Below are positions 8,439-16,692 of a stretch of DNA of 64,000 nt, piece by piece (within the stretch, counting starts at the first letter, position 1; every line of letters starts with the position of its first letter). The stretch lies in assembly GCF_002291445.1 (NCBI RefSeq), contig NZ_CP014137.1:1178001-1242000 (forward strand), in the 5' to 3' direction. The DNA comes from Brenneria goodwinii (GTDB lineage Bacteria > Pseudomonadota > Gammaproteobacteria > Enterobacterales > Enterobacteriaceae). Below the pieces are notes generated by a model. That model was not told where the DNA came from, did no database searches, and worked only from the letters and a program-made list of their open reading frames with translations. Both the position numbers and the translations under genes were made by a program.

Positions 8439-8708
8439 GCAGGAACAGAAAATGAGCCCGCTACTCAAATGAGAAAATCTGGATTTCTCTATGTGGGAAG
8501 AGGTACCGGAAAGTGTACGCATTGCCTGAGAGATGGCTTTGCGATAAAGAAGAGGCTGAACTGTAATCTGATTTATTCAACAAATCCTCTGAGTGCACTA
8601 AAACAGTATCTGGCGTGTTGCTAATCTGTGAATGCTTGGAACAGAGTATTAACTAATATGGTAAATAAAATATAATTGGGTGTTGTTATTATTATCGGTC
8701 ATACGTAT

Positions 8709-9095
8709 TTATAGCTGAATATGTATCGCCTTTAATATATCTTCAATATGATTTTTTGCTCGTTTGAGTAATAACGTCTTTTCACTTTCGGAGTATTTTT
8801 TATCTATTAGACGTTCTTTGATTTCCCTATATGATTTTAAATGTTTACGGAACTCTTCTTTTTCATTCTGATCTAGACAGATGATGGCGTTTTTAATCAC
8901 ACTGAATTGAACCTTTTCCGCCAAGTTAAGTTTTCCAGCATCAAGCTCTCTGTGCCTTTCTTCAAAAAATAAGACCAGAGGCTCAACGAGCCGGTTTCTT
9001 TCCCTTTTTTGTTTGTTTTTTCTGTATATTATAAAAACAACATAAAACATGATTGTTAATATAATAATGGTATATATAAACAGTTTAGCCTCCAA
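8709..9095 (-). CDS. Small single-pass membrane protein, unknown function
   Basis: About 125 residues: one hydrophobic helix at the N-terminus (LFIYTIIILTIMFYVVFIIY) followed by a basic, highly charged cytoplasmic region with heptad-like helices. The coding DNA is clearly more AT-rich than the core genes, suggesting acquisition. The start is unclear: the listed TTG (9095) overlaps a GGAGG motif, so true initiation may be a CTG at 9083 (5 bases after GGAGG) or the ATG at 9050, which would shorten the membrane helix. No family recognised. Confidence 0.5.
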   Translation of the reverse strand: MEAKLFIYTIIILTIMFYVVFIIYRKNKQKRERNRLVEPLVLFFEERHRELDAGKLNLAEKVQFSVIKNAIICLDQNEKEEFRKHLKSYREIKERLIDKKYSESEKTLLLKRAKNHIEDILKAIHIQL

Positions 9096-9570
9096 TTATT
9101 AACATTATGTTACAACTTTAAACATAGTTAATTTATCAGAATTAATTTTACAGATCCAGACCAGTTTTATTATTTAAGCGCTAATATTTAGCCGTAGGGA
9201 AAAGCAGGGTTGTTACCCGCTCATCGTTTCTGATTGTATATTTCGTGAGATTTTATAGCGTATCTTTATTTGGCGCGAGTCATGGACACATGCTTGATGG
9301 CTACAACGCAGCATGAACATTTTCTTCTTCTTGTTCGTCTGTTTGTTGGTTTATCTCAAATGTTCAGGCGATGGAAAGTGTTCTGGAGCGTTTACGCCGG
9401 CGACTACTGAGCTACCTGATCTTCATCACTCATCTAAAGCCCATGCACCGCAATCCGAAACTGACTACGATATTTGGCTTAAAGAAGAAAATGTATTAAA
9501 TGATCCTAATCTTAGCCTTGTAGAACAACAGCAATATATGCTCGCTCCAGACCCTAAAAGCCGACGACGC
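9096..9570. other. Stretch without a confident gene; possible gene remnant
   Basis: No well-supported gene. From 9313 an ATG-started plus-strand frame encodes a hydrophobic leader and a plausible polar segment (ETDYDIWLKEENVLNDP, then NLSLVEQQQYMLAP), but then runs antisense into the LysE-type gene until 9852. That layout fits a truncated older gene better than an intact one. Confidence 0.35.
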
Positions 9571-10203
9571 TCAACGCCGGGATTCCGTTGCCATTCTGAC
9601 CGCCAGCAATGCCAGTACGCTCCCCATTACCCAGCGCTGGAATATTCCCCATCTGGGATGATGCGTAAGAAAACATGCGATAGAACCCGCCATGATGGCT
9701 ATCAGCGCATTAACGAATACGCTGATGGTAATCTGGGTAATCCCCAGTGTGGCAAATTGCACAAAAACGCTGCCCTTAGCCGGATCAATAAACTGTGGCA
9801 AAAGCGAAAGGTAGAGTACGGCGGCTTTCGGATTCAGCAGATTGGTGAATAACCCCATGAGAAATAATTTGCGCGGGCTGTCTTTAGGTAAATCCCGCAC
9901 TTGAAACGTTGCATTGCCGCCGGGACGAAGCGCCTGCCAGGCCAGCCATAACAGGTAAATTGCGCCAGCAAAACGAATAGTGTCATAGGCGTAGGGGACG
10001 GCCATCACCAATGCGGTAAGACCAAAAGCCGCGCAAAGCATATAAAAGATGAAGCCCAGGGCAACGCCGCCCAGAGAAATCAGTCCGGCAATCCGACCTT
10101 GGCAGATGGAACGAGAAATCAGGTAGATCATGTTCGGTCCCGGAACCAGCACCATACCTAAAGCGATAAGGGCAAAAGCGACATAATTGGCAGTATCAGG
10201 CAT
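9571..10203 (-). CDS. LysE/RhtB-family amino acid exporter
   Basis: A 210-residue membrane protein with the family's N-terminal signature VPGPNMIYLISRS (about residues 21-33), the GLISLGGVALGFIFYM helix and NLLNPKAAVLYLSLLPQF in the middle. Six hydrophobic segments fit the LysE fold, which exports amino acids or related metabolites across the inner membrane. I use the ATG at 10203 with GAGG 7 bases upstream rather than the TTG just before it. A second member of the family lies 60 bases upstream in the same direction, so the two may share a transcript. Substrate unknown. Confidence 0.88.
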   Translation of the reverse strand: MPDTANYVAFALIALGMVLVPGPNMIYLISRSICQGRIAGLISLGGVALGFIFYMLCAAFGLTALVMAVPYAYDTIRFAGAIYLLWLAWQALRPGGNATFQVRDLPKDSPRKLFLMGLFTNLLNPKAAVLYLSLLPQFIDPAKGSVFVQFATLGITQITISVFVNALIAIMAGSIACFLTHHPRWGIFQRWVMGSVLALLAVRMATESRR

Positions 10204-10263
10204 CAAGGAACCTCACATGTGTATAGAATAGATAGGGGAAACATATAACAATATCTCCTTGGA

Positions 10264-10872
10264 TTAGCGAACGATAAGACGAAAACCGAGAATGCCCATC
10301 ACACATCCGCTCATTCGATCCAACGATGCTTTATAACTTAGATAAATGTGGCGTGGTTTGTTGGCTGAAAGTACATAGGCAACAAATCCATACCATAGCA
10401 AGTCAATCAGAAATGCGATGATGGGGAGTGCAATGTATAGGAATACGGGGATTTTATGGCTCAATACCGCGGCAAAAATGCTGCCGAAAACTATCGCGGT
10501 ATTCGGGTTACTCAACTGGGTAAGCAATCCGGTAATAAATGCTTTCCCGAAACTCATTTCTGCGGCGAGTGACGTATCAACGGTCAATGGCGTCCCAGCC
10601 CGACGAAACATTTTTATTGCCAGCCAAATCAGATAGAGGCCGCCAGCCGTTTTTAAAATCGTGTACAGCCATGGAACCAATGTCAAAACTGAATGGAAAC
10701 CCAGTAACGCGATAGCGGCGAAAATCAGGCATCCTGCTCCCATACCGAGAGCTGAACCCATGGCGGCCTTACGTGATGAGGCCACCGCTGTTCTGGCGAC
10801 TAAGATAAAGCTTTGTCCCGGACTCATTGCACCCAGGAGAATTGCTCCTGATATGGTTAAAATAGTCAGTAC
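10264..10872 (-). CDS. Second LysE/RhtB-family exporter
   Basis: About 202 residues beginning MVLTILTISGAILLGAMSPGQSF; I start near the ATG at 10875 because the family motif MSPGQSFILVARTAV follows at once, and GGAAAG precedes it. The longer frame up to 11079 adds 68 unrelated residues. TQLSNPNTAIVFGSIFAAV is the second family signature. It is only distantly similar to the neighbouring exporter, so a recent tandem duplication is unlikely. Export of an amino acid or homoserine-lactone-like metabolite is inferred from family only. Confidence 0.85.
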   Translation of the reverse strand, partial: VLTILTISGAILLGAMSPGQSFILVARTAVASSRKAAMGSALGMGAGCLIFAAIALLGFHSVLTLVPWLYTILKTAGGLYLIWLAIKMFRRAGTPLTVDTSLAAEMSFGKAFITGLLTQLSNPNTAIVFGSIFAAVLSHKIPVFLYIALPIIAFLIDLLWYGFVAYVLSANKPRHIYLSYKASLDRMSGCVMGILGFRLIVR

Positions 10873-11188
10873 CATACTTTCCACATCAAGCCACCTTGTT
10901 TGGAGGTTAAGACGTTTGCTGGTGTACAAATTTTGTAGATCTATCATCAGAATATATTGGGCTCGCCGTTTTGGGAACCCATTCCAGATGGATTGATGCG
11001 ATTTCATCACTCCTGGCAACACGATAGATGTGTAAAGCACACAGGAAATAGTGACGGAATGTCCGGCGGATTGAGGCAATATTCAACGGCAATCACGCAT
11101 ACTCAATAAAAGTGAACGAGATCATGGTACTGAATGGCAAGGCGAGCTAGTCTTTTTCTATGAACGGTTCACAAAGAAAGAGGCTGTC

Positions 11189-11617
11189 ATGTATAAAACT
11201 ATTTTAGTGCCTGTTGATATTGAAGAAGATGAATTAACCAAAAACGCACTAATCCATGTGGTAAAACTGGCAAAAGCGTCCGATGCCACGGTGCATCTTT
11301 TTCATGCGCTGCCGGATGCTTCGGCGTTTTTGTCCGCTTATTCTTTCGGCATAAAAGAGTTTGAGAATGAAGCCGTTGTTGAAGCTAACGAGAAGCTGAA
11401 AGATCTCATTAAAACGATCGATCTTCCTGCTTCTCGTCTGTCATTCAGCGTGAGTTTCGGTACGCCGCGTGACGAAGTTCTGCAACTGGCGGAAGAAATC
11501 AATGCCGATCTGATCGTCGTGGGTTCTCGCCGGCCGGATGTAAAAACCTACTTGCTTGGATCGAATGCCGCCGCGATTGTCCGGCATGCTAAAACATCGG
11601 TATTGGTCGTTCGTTAG
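11189..11617 (+). CDS. Universal stress protein (UspF/UspG type)
   Basis: The 142-residue protein has the Usp alpha/beta fold: the N-terminal ILVPVD, and the ATP-binding tail ADLIVVGSRRPDV-x-TYLLGSNAAAIVRHAKTSVLVVR with the G-2x-G-9x-G-S/T-like pattern. The YKTILVPVD start resembles UspG, while the RPDVKTYLLGSNAAA block resembles UspF, so I leave the symbol open. AGAGG lies 5 bases before the ATG. It is a cytosolic protein linked to survival in stress and adhesion in E. coli. Confidence 0.9.
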   Translation: MYKTILVPVDIEEDELTKNALIHVVKLAKASDATVHLFHALPDASAFLSAYSFGIKEFENEAVVEANEKLKDLIKTIDLPASRLSFSVSFGTPRDEVLQLAEEINADLIVVGSRRPDVKTYLLGSNAAAIVRHAKTSVLVVR

Positions 11618-11664
11618 TTTGATATTATCCGGCTTATTCCTGTCGTGTGAAATAAGCCGCTGTT

Positions 11665-11931
11665 TCACCTTAACTGACTATCCTTGCTGCCGCGGCGGTT
11701 ATAGCCGCTGTTGAGGATATTTTTCTTATCAAGCTCTTCCTGACATTCGATACAATATCGCACTCCGGGCAAGGCTTTACGACGGGCCTCGGGAATTTGG
11801 ACGCCGCATTCATCACAGTAGCGCGCACTTTCCCCGTTATTGAGCTGGCTACGGGCATGTGCGATGGCATCATCCACGGTAGCATCGATTTGATCCTGAA
11901 CGGCTCCATCATTTGACCAGCCACTAGCCAT
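11665..11931 (-). CDS. ybiI: DksA/TraR-type C4 zinc finger protein YbiI
   Basis: This 88-residue protein aligns with E. coli YbiI: MASGW at the start, the four-cysteine finger YCDECG-x(16)-CIEC at about residues 38-63, and the conserved GYNRRGSKDSQLR end. GGAGG stands just upstream of the ATG. It lacks the long coiled coil of DksA, so direct RNA polymerase control is unproven. In E. coli the gene lies elsewhere, so its position is part of the accessory arrangement. Confidence 0.92.
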   Translation of the reverse strand: MASGWSNDGAVQDQIDATVDDAIAHARSQLNNGESARYCDECGVQIPEARRKALPGVRYCIECQEELDKKNILNSGYNRRGSKDSQLR

Positions 11932-12084
11932 GATTACCTCCAGAAAATAGTGGACCTTTTCTTAGTATTGGGGGGATTTGGTACGATTCAAGAATAAATA
12001 CGGCAATGAGCTTGATAAAAGCAAACACAAATGCTGCCAATGCGATGCGCATTGCGTCGGAATAGCATTCAGGATCTGTTGGCG

Positions 12085-12597
12085 TCAGCCAGATTCACTG
12101 TCGTAGCGATCGGTATATTCAACGCGCGCAATCAACTGGTCGATGTTTCTATCTGAAAACACTTCTATGCCGTGTGCTTTCAGCAGTTCCGCCGTCACGC
12201 CATTTCCTGGCGTTTGCGTACCGTCAAACTTTCCGCTGTATATCACGTTGCTGCCGCAAGATGGGCTTCCTTCCGTCAGTAACGCAAAGCGGCATCCATG
12301 CTGTTCAGCCATTTGCAAGGTTAACCAGGCACCTAAAATATAGCGTTCAGTGACATCCTCGCCGCTCGCTTCCATTACTCTGGCGCCTTGTGCGATTACC
12401 GCGTTTCCGTCCCGCGTGGGAATAATTTCCGCGGAAGGGCGAGGGGTGGCGAATCCGGCGGCCAGTTCGGGACAAAACGTTACCAGGCGGGACTGCTTTC
12501 GCCACTGCGCAAGATACGCCTCGACAGATTTTTTCGCAGAGCCGTTATAACGGACAGGGAAGCCAGACAGGCAGGCGCTAATCAGGATTTTATTCAT
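12085..12597 (-). CDS. DUF523 family protein
   Basis: A 170-residue single-domain protein with ISACLSG at residues 6-12, RYNGSAK, FCPELAAGFATPRPSAEI and the hallmark LLTEGSPSCGSN. Conserved cysteines (in CLSG, FCPE and PSCGS) suggest a thiol or metal site. The family is widespread and uncharacterised. It stands alone, with neither a strong ribosome site nor an operon partner. Confidence 0.85.
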   Translation of the reverse strand: MNKILISACLSGFPVRYNGSAKKSVEAYLAQWRKQSRLVTFCPELAAGFATPRPSAEIIPTRDGNAVIAQGARVMEASGEDVTERYILGAWLTLQMAEQHGCRFALLTEGSPSCGSNVIYSGKFDGTQTPGNGVTAELLKAHGIEVFSDRNIDQLIARVEYTDRYDSESG

Positions 12598-12677
12598 GGG
12601 CGGGATATTGCGTAAATATAGTTATCATAGCTGGGTTGATTGCAAGCGCAAGTACTCTTCAGCATGGATTGGACTTA

Positions 12678-12863
12678 CTAAAAAATAGAAAAAAGTAAAA
12701 CGACAGGAAAACTTAACGGCCAGGTTAGTCCTATTAACAACGATGTCAGGATCCTAATAAGCAGGGAGTTGTCTCTGCTTAGCAGGAAGGTGACGAATAG
12801 TGAAATAGCGAAACCGATGAAGTAAATGAGCTTAATTGATTCCCACAAGGTCTGGTGTGGCAC
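12678..12863 (-). CDS. GhoT/OrtT-family small membrane toxin, orphan
   Basis: A 61-residue two-helix protein ending LIGLTWPLSFPVVLLFSIF, which corresponds to the GITWPMSLPVALLFSLF end of GhoT and the GATWPMSFPVALLFSLF end of OrtT. The family damages the inner membrane and lowers the proton gradient. GhoT is paired with the antitoxin RNase GhoS; no ghoS-like ORF is present upstream, so this looks like the orphan OrtT type. It starts with GTG, with AAAAGGA 8 bases upstream, and has no partner gene within 200 bases on either side. Confidence 0.78.
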   Translation of the reverse strand: MPHQTLWESIKLIYFIGFAISLFVTFLLSRDNSLLIRILTSLLIGLTWPLSFPVVLLFSIF

Positions 12864-13087
12864 GTTTGTGTCCTTTTATTCCTGATGCGTCTGCATTCTA
12901 TGCCGTTAATATTTTATGATCAATTTTTTAACCCATTGATTCCATAATTGCGTCTTTAGTCTGGTGTTCCACTTACCAGGCCGATGGGGATTGACGCATC
13001 AAGCCAAGGCGTTATCTACATCTATCGGCTAACGAACTTATTCTGAACTACAGTGAGATGGTTTTTTGATTTCACAGGAGCATTTTT

Positions 13088-13381
13088 ATGAAAATGGCGC
13101 TCGGGCCAGTGGCCTTGGCTATCATCCTGTTTTGTTCGCCAATTCATACTATGGCGCAGCCACATAAGATTTCTGATGAGCAGGTCAAAGAACTGATTAT
13201 TCAAGAATCAATTTCTTCTTATCCGGGCCGCTGTCCTTGTCCTTATAATGTTGCTCGTAACGGGAGTCAGTGTGGTAAACGCAGCGCATGGAGTCGGGCT
13301 GGAGGCTATGCGCCAATTTGCTATAAAAACGAAATTTCGACACAAATGATGGCTGAATGGAGGCAGCAAAAGGAGCGCTAG
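13088..13381 (+). CDS. Small exported protein with conserved Cys motif, unknown
   Basis: The 97-residue product has a clear Sec signal (MKMALGPVALAIILFCSPIHTMA, probable cleavage before QPHK). The mature part carries RCPCPYN-x(7)-CGKRSAWSRAGGYAPICY, four cysteines likely to form disulfides in the periplasm. I recognise the motif as recurring in proteobacterial hypothetical proteins but know no function. CAGGAG is 7 bases before the ATG. It is followed by a DNA-binding protein gene in the same direction. Confidence 0.72.
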   Translation: MKMALGPVALAIILFCSPIHTMAQPHKISDEQVKELIIQESISSYPGRCPCPYNVARNGSQCGKRSAWSRAGGYAPICYKNEISTQMMAEWRQQKER

Positions 13382-13550
13382 TTGTATTTCTTAGGAGAGG
13401 AAATAAACTATTAATGTGCTTAGTGGAAAATGATTAGCAGATTAATCATTTGGTCAGAATATGACAGAAATATTAAATTTTTATTTCAGTATGGACATTG
13501 TTTAAGGACTATCATAGTTTGTTGTTTTATCCCACGAGAAAGGTAATAAA

Positions 13551-13823
13551 ATGAGTGAGATATCTAGCCTGTCACTGAAGATCCCATTGGATCTGAAGGA
13601 AAAGATTAAAGCTGCAGCATTGGAAAACGGTGTTTCGATTAGTGCTGAGGTGAGTGCAAGGTTGCTACTAAGCTTTGATGATGGTGAAAAATCGTACTCA
13701 TCTTCAACGGAAGTGGTAGATAATCAAGGCATCAAAGAGGAAGAAGAAACGCAGCTAACACCAAAAGAAATCAAAAAAATCAGAGCGTTACTTAAAGCTA
13801 AAGGCTCCTCAAAGAAAAAGTAA
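13551..13823 (+). CDS. Arc-like ribbon-helix-helix DNA-binding protein
   Basis: The first 45 residues fit an Arc-type ribbon-helix-helix: a short strand SLSLKIPLDLKEKIKAAA, then ENGVSISAEVSARLLLSF. The rest is an acidic linker (EEEETQ) and a lysine-rich helix ending in KGSSKKK. Such proteins are common on phages and plasmids as small repressors or partition accessories. AAAGG lies 7 bases before the ATG. No toxin or phage gene adjoins it, so its target is unknown. Confidence 0.7.
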   Translation: MSEISSLSLKIPLDLKEKIKAAALENGVSISAEVSARLLLSFDDGEKSYSSSTEVVDNQGIKEEEETQLTPKEIKKIRALLKAKGSSKKK

Positions 13824-13992
13824 TCTCCGCGTATTTTATCAGGCATGCTATACCATAACGCCCATGCTGTTACTCGTTGTGATATAGCAATGCTGCTCTT
13901 CGATAACTAAAATCAAGATTTGCGATATAATTCAGTAAGGTTCCTCCGTTTTTTGCCGATAAATGCTATTCACATCATTCGTGGAGGCAATT

Positions 13993-14259
13993 ATGTTAAT
14001 GGGAACTCTTAAAGAAACACTGATTTTTGTACAAGATGACGGCATCGGTTGTCATCGGTACGAGATCTACAAGAGTGACCATCAAGGTGGGTATTTTGCT
14101 GTTATATACGTTCAGAAAACCGTTTTACTTGATGATGTGACGGTTGTCACCTGGGTCATTGATAATCCACACTGGCATATGAAATCGCATTATATCCCCA
14201 ATGCCCGTATGGAATGTGAATCTCACTGGAAAGCAACATATCGTATCTTAATAGCTTGA
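13993..14259 (+). CDS. Small hypothetical protein
   Basis: From the ATG at 13993 (perfect GGAGG 6 bases upstream; the ATG at 13963 has none) the product is 88 residues, MLMGTLKETLIFVQDDGIGCHRYEIYK and onward, with an alternating strand-rich pattern and a terminal aromatic segment HWKATYRIL. No family recognised. A very strong terminator follows 14 bases after the stop, which supports it being an expressed unit. Confidence 0.6.
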   Translation: MLMGTLKETLIFVQDDGIGCHRYEIYKSDHQGGYFAVIYVQKTVLLDDVTVVTWVIDNPHWHMKSHYIPNARMECESHWKATYRILIA

Positions 14260-14272
14260 TATAAATTGATAT

Positions 14273-14317
14273 AAGCAGTAAAGGGCATAAGGAATTATGC
14301 CCTTTACTGCTTTTTTT
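14273..14317 (+). terminator. Strong rho-independent terminator (17-bp stem)
   Basis: AAGCAGTAAAGGGCATA (14273-14289) is perfectly complementary to 14296-14312 around AGGAAT, followed by a run of T's to 14317. It ends the 13993-14259 gene. Confidence 0.93.
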
Positions 14318-14653
14318 AATAAAACTCACCCTTTAATGCGTATGTTATACGTGAAGTTTTCGGTTCAAATATCATGTTTTTAATTGCTCATGAATTCAAA
14401 CTCTGAGGTTTGTTTTTTTATTAGTTACCTCCGGTTATCATTATAAATGAATGAATAATGAAAAACCGATCGCTTAAACAAATATATAAAGGGTGAAATA
14501 TAATTGAAGGCGATATAAAGATTATTGCCGAGGCGTTGATACCACTTTGGACCGATGAGAAATAAGTGGGTAGCTCCTCTTTGCGTTGATGACCGCCATT
14601 GCTCTCTTCAATGGCGGTTTGGGGCTGGATATGATGAGAGATCTCTGACGTGC
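14318..14653. other. Intergenic stretch with one hairpin
   Basis: No gene seen. At 14592-14618 ACCGCCATTG and CAATGGCGGT form a 10-bp stem with a 7-base loop, located 36 bases beyond the stop of the minus-strand PepSY gene; it may be its terminator, though there is no clear U-tract. Confidence 0.5.
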
Positions 14654-16168
14654 TTAGGAAATAGTCGTTGGCGCAGTCGCGCGATTTAAACGCCAGCGAA
14701 TGACATCAATCAACATGAATAGCACTAGGCTGATGCCCATAACCGGTAAACAGACGGCCAGCAGGGCGGTAACGACAAGCAGTAGTAGTCTGGGGACAAG
14801 CGGGATTTGTAATAGCGCCCGGGTTAGCGTTTGAACGGGATCGAGGCCGCCCTGATGTTTTGGCCGCCGAATCCACCACATCCGGTATCCCCAGACAATG
14901 AGTGCGCACAGCCCAAGTCCGAAGGCGGCCAGCACTAGCTGATTGGGTAAACCGAACAGAACGCCCATATGCGCATCGACTCCCCAACGGGTCAGTTTGG
15001 CTGCCAGCGGGAAAGTCGAAAAATCCGTTTTGTCGACGATCTCTAGCGTCGCGGGGTTAACTGAAACGGCATCAACCTGTGTTGGCCATGCGCGATCAAT
15101 TTCAGCGACCGTCCACGCCTGATTGGCTTTACCGGCTGGTCTTATCTCTATCTTCTGTGCATCAATGCCCGCGTTTCTGGCTGCGGCTAATACCCGATCA
15201 AATATTTCCGGTGAATGTTCCCGCTCCAGCGGTTGAGAGACCGGCATCGAAGCGTGATGCTCAGCGTGCTCGTCCGCGTGCATATGTTCATGGGCTGACA
15301 TCGGCTCGTTGATGAGCTGTGTATTTACCGTGGGTGTTTGCCAGCCTAACAGGTTGCGTACCACGGAGATATTTTTACCGGCCCACTGTGACCAGGTTAG
15401 GCCGGTTGCGGAAAAGAACAACATACCAACCATCAGACATATGCCCAGGGTTGTATGCCAGTAGCGTAATCGTCGCCTTTGTCCCGCCGGTGTTCGGCTC
15501 GTTTTGTTTTGTCGCCGTTTGTGGGGTGGAGTTGAACGACGGGTCGTCCCCCAGATAAGTAATCCCCCCAACGCGGCTATCCATAGCCAGGATGCGGCCA
15601 GTTCACTGTAGTTGCGCCCAATATCGCCAAGCAATAATCCCCGATGCAGGTAATCAAGCCAGGTGCGGAATGGCAGAACCCCGCTAGTGCCATAAACCGT
15701 TTCATCGCCGCGAATTTCCAGTGATATGGGGTCAATAAAAATAGCCCTGTTTTCAGACGGTCCCAGTTCGCGGCTGGTAAACATCACTCTGGTGGTTTCA
15801 CCTTGTCCGGACGCAGGTCGAATGGCGGCTAATCGGGTCTCATGCTGATGCCCGAGTGCCGCTTGGGCGACGGTAATTTGATCTTCCAGTGAGTGGGGAA
15901 CGCCATGACTTTCGGTAAAGAGTTGATGTGCGTAAAGCCGGTTTTCAATCTGCGGCGTCAGCACATATAGCGTTCCTGTGAGTGCGGCAATGAAGATAAA
16001 CGGCCCAACAAAAATACCAATATAAAAATGAAGACGAATCAATAGGGCAAGCATCGCGGCACGTGGCGATACGGTATCTGATGACACGCCTTGAGATAAC
16101 GGAGCCTCGGGCAGTAATGTTCCCTGAGGCGAAGAAGCTGATGATGCCTGATTTTTAAGATGCGGCAT
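14654..16168 (-). CDS. PepSY-domain transmembrane protein with His-rich loop
   Basis: 504 residues of the PepSY-associated TM family (PiuB-like). TM1 lies at about 43-70 (LHFYIGIFVGPFIFIAALTGTLYVL), the typical WLDYLHRGLLLGD motif is near 165-180, and further helices follow (WIAALGGLLIWG, WHTTLGICLMVGMLFFSATGLTWS, and three near the C-terminus). Between them a periplasmic loop contains HEHMHADEHAEHH, a likely metal-binding insert. The family is often iron- or copper-regulated; reductase or transport roles are proposed. The DUF2946 gene 107 bases upstream in the same direction is a usual partner. No TonB receptor is adjacent. Confidence 0.88.
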   Translation of the reverse strand: MPHLKNQASSASSPQGTLLPEAPLSQGVSSDTVSPRAAMLALLIRLHFYIGIFVGPFIFIAALTGTLYVLTPQIENRLYAHQLFTESHGVPHSLEDQITVAQAALGHQHETRLAAIRPASGQGETTRVMFTSRELGPSENRAIFIDPISLEIRGDETVYGTSGVLPFRTWLDYLHRGLLLGDIGRNYSELAASWLWIAALGGLLIWGTTRRSTPPHKRRQNKTSRTPAGQRRRLRYWHTTLGICLMVGMLFFSATGLTWSQWAGKNISVVRNLLGWQTPTVNTQLINEPMSAHEHMHADEHAEHHASMPVSQPLEREHSPEIFDRVLAAARNAGIDAQKIEIRPAGKANQAWTVAEIDRAWPTQVDAVSVNPATLEIVDKTDFSTFPLAAKLTRWGVDAHMGVLFGLPNQLVLAAFGLGLCALIVWGYRMWWIRRPKHQGGLDPVQTLTRALLQIPLVPRLLLLVVTALLAVCLPVMGISLVLFMLIDVIRWRLNRATAPTTIS

Positions 16169-16275
16169 AAAACCTTCTGAAGTCGGTTGGCAAAAATGAC
16201 CAAGCCAAAAGCGATATCCGAAAAGAATATTGCAGCCAGGTTTGCTTTATAAATGCTAGGCCTATCGGCGTATAT

Positions 16276-16692
16276 TCAATAAGGCGGCGCGCGTGGAATC
16301 GGGGAGGCAAATCTCTCGATCAGGATAACGCAGGATAGGCATAGGGTGATGCGCAGATGGGATATATCGCGCCATAGCGCAACGGTGATTCCGTTGATAT
16401 CGGGCAGCGCGGGGGTATAAGAAAAAAGAGCGCAATAGCCGCAGGCGCCGTGATCCGCTATAGAGGCGGGATTAGGCGATGTGGAATTACTACTATGGGT
16501 ATGAGCGCCAGACATTCCATGCATGGCATGATGGTGTTCTGCTGCAGGCGCCGATGCGCTCAGGGTTTGGGCGGCGTTACGATCGCAATGAGCCAGCGTT
16601 TGTGAAATCACTGGTGCGATGGAAATGGTTAATATGGCGAAGATACCGAACCAGGCCGGGAAACTTCGCTGCCGTAACGGGGGCAAAAGCAT
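16276..16692 (-). CDS. DUF2946 family protein
   Basis: A 138-residue membrane-associated protein: an N-terminal hydrophobic segment (FPAWFGIFAILTISIAPVISQTLA), a His/Met-rich spacer (EHHHAMHGMSGAHTHSS) and the family signature DHGACGYCALFSY, then a C-terminal hydrophobic segment. DUF2946 proteins usually occur with copper or iron uptake and efflux genes, and the His/Met-rich spacer fits a copper-binding role (inference). It precedes the PepSY gene and is probably cotranscribed. Confidence 0.8.
   Translation of the reverse strand: MLLPPLRQRSFPAWFGIFAILTISIAPVISQTLAHCDRNAAQTLSASAPAAEHHHAMHGMSGAHTHSSNSTSPNPASIADHGACGYCALFSYTPALPDINGITVALWRDISHLRITLCLSCVILIERFASPIPRAPPY

Noticed and set aside
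8085..8522. 145-codon minus-strand ORF
   Set aside because: It is antisense to the more protein-like 8130-8438 gene and has a Ser/Phe-rich composition typical of a shadow frame.
9313..9852. 179-codon plus-strand ORF
   Set aside because: Its second half is antisense to the clear LysE-family gene; at best the first half is a remnant.
7750..14000. Attachment-site duplication of the tRNA 3' end
   Set aside because: Only chance matches of about seven bases were seen (for example near 13940), so no att site can be claimed.
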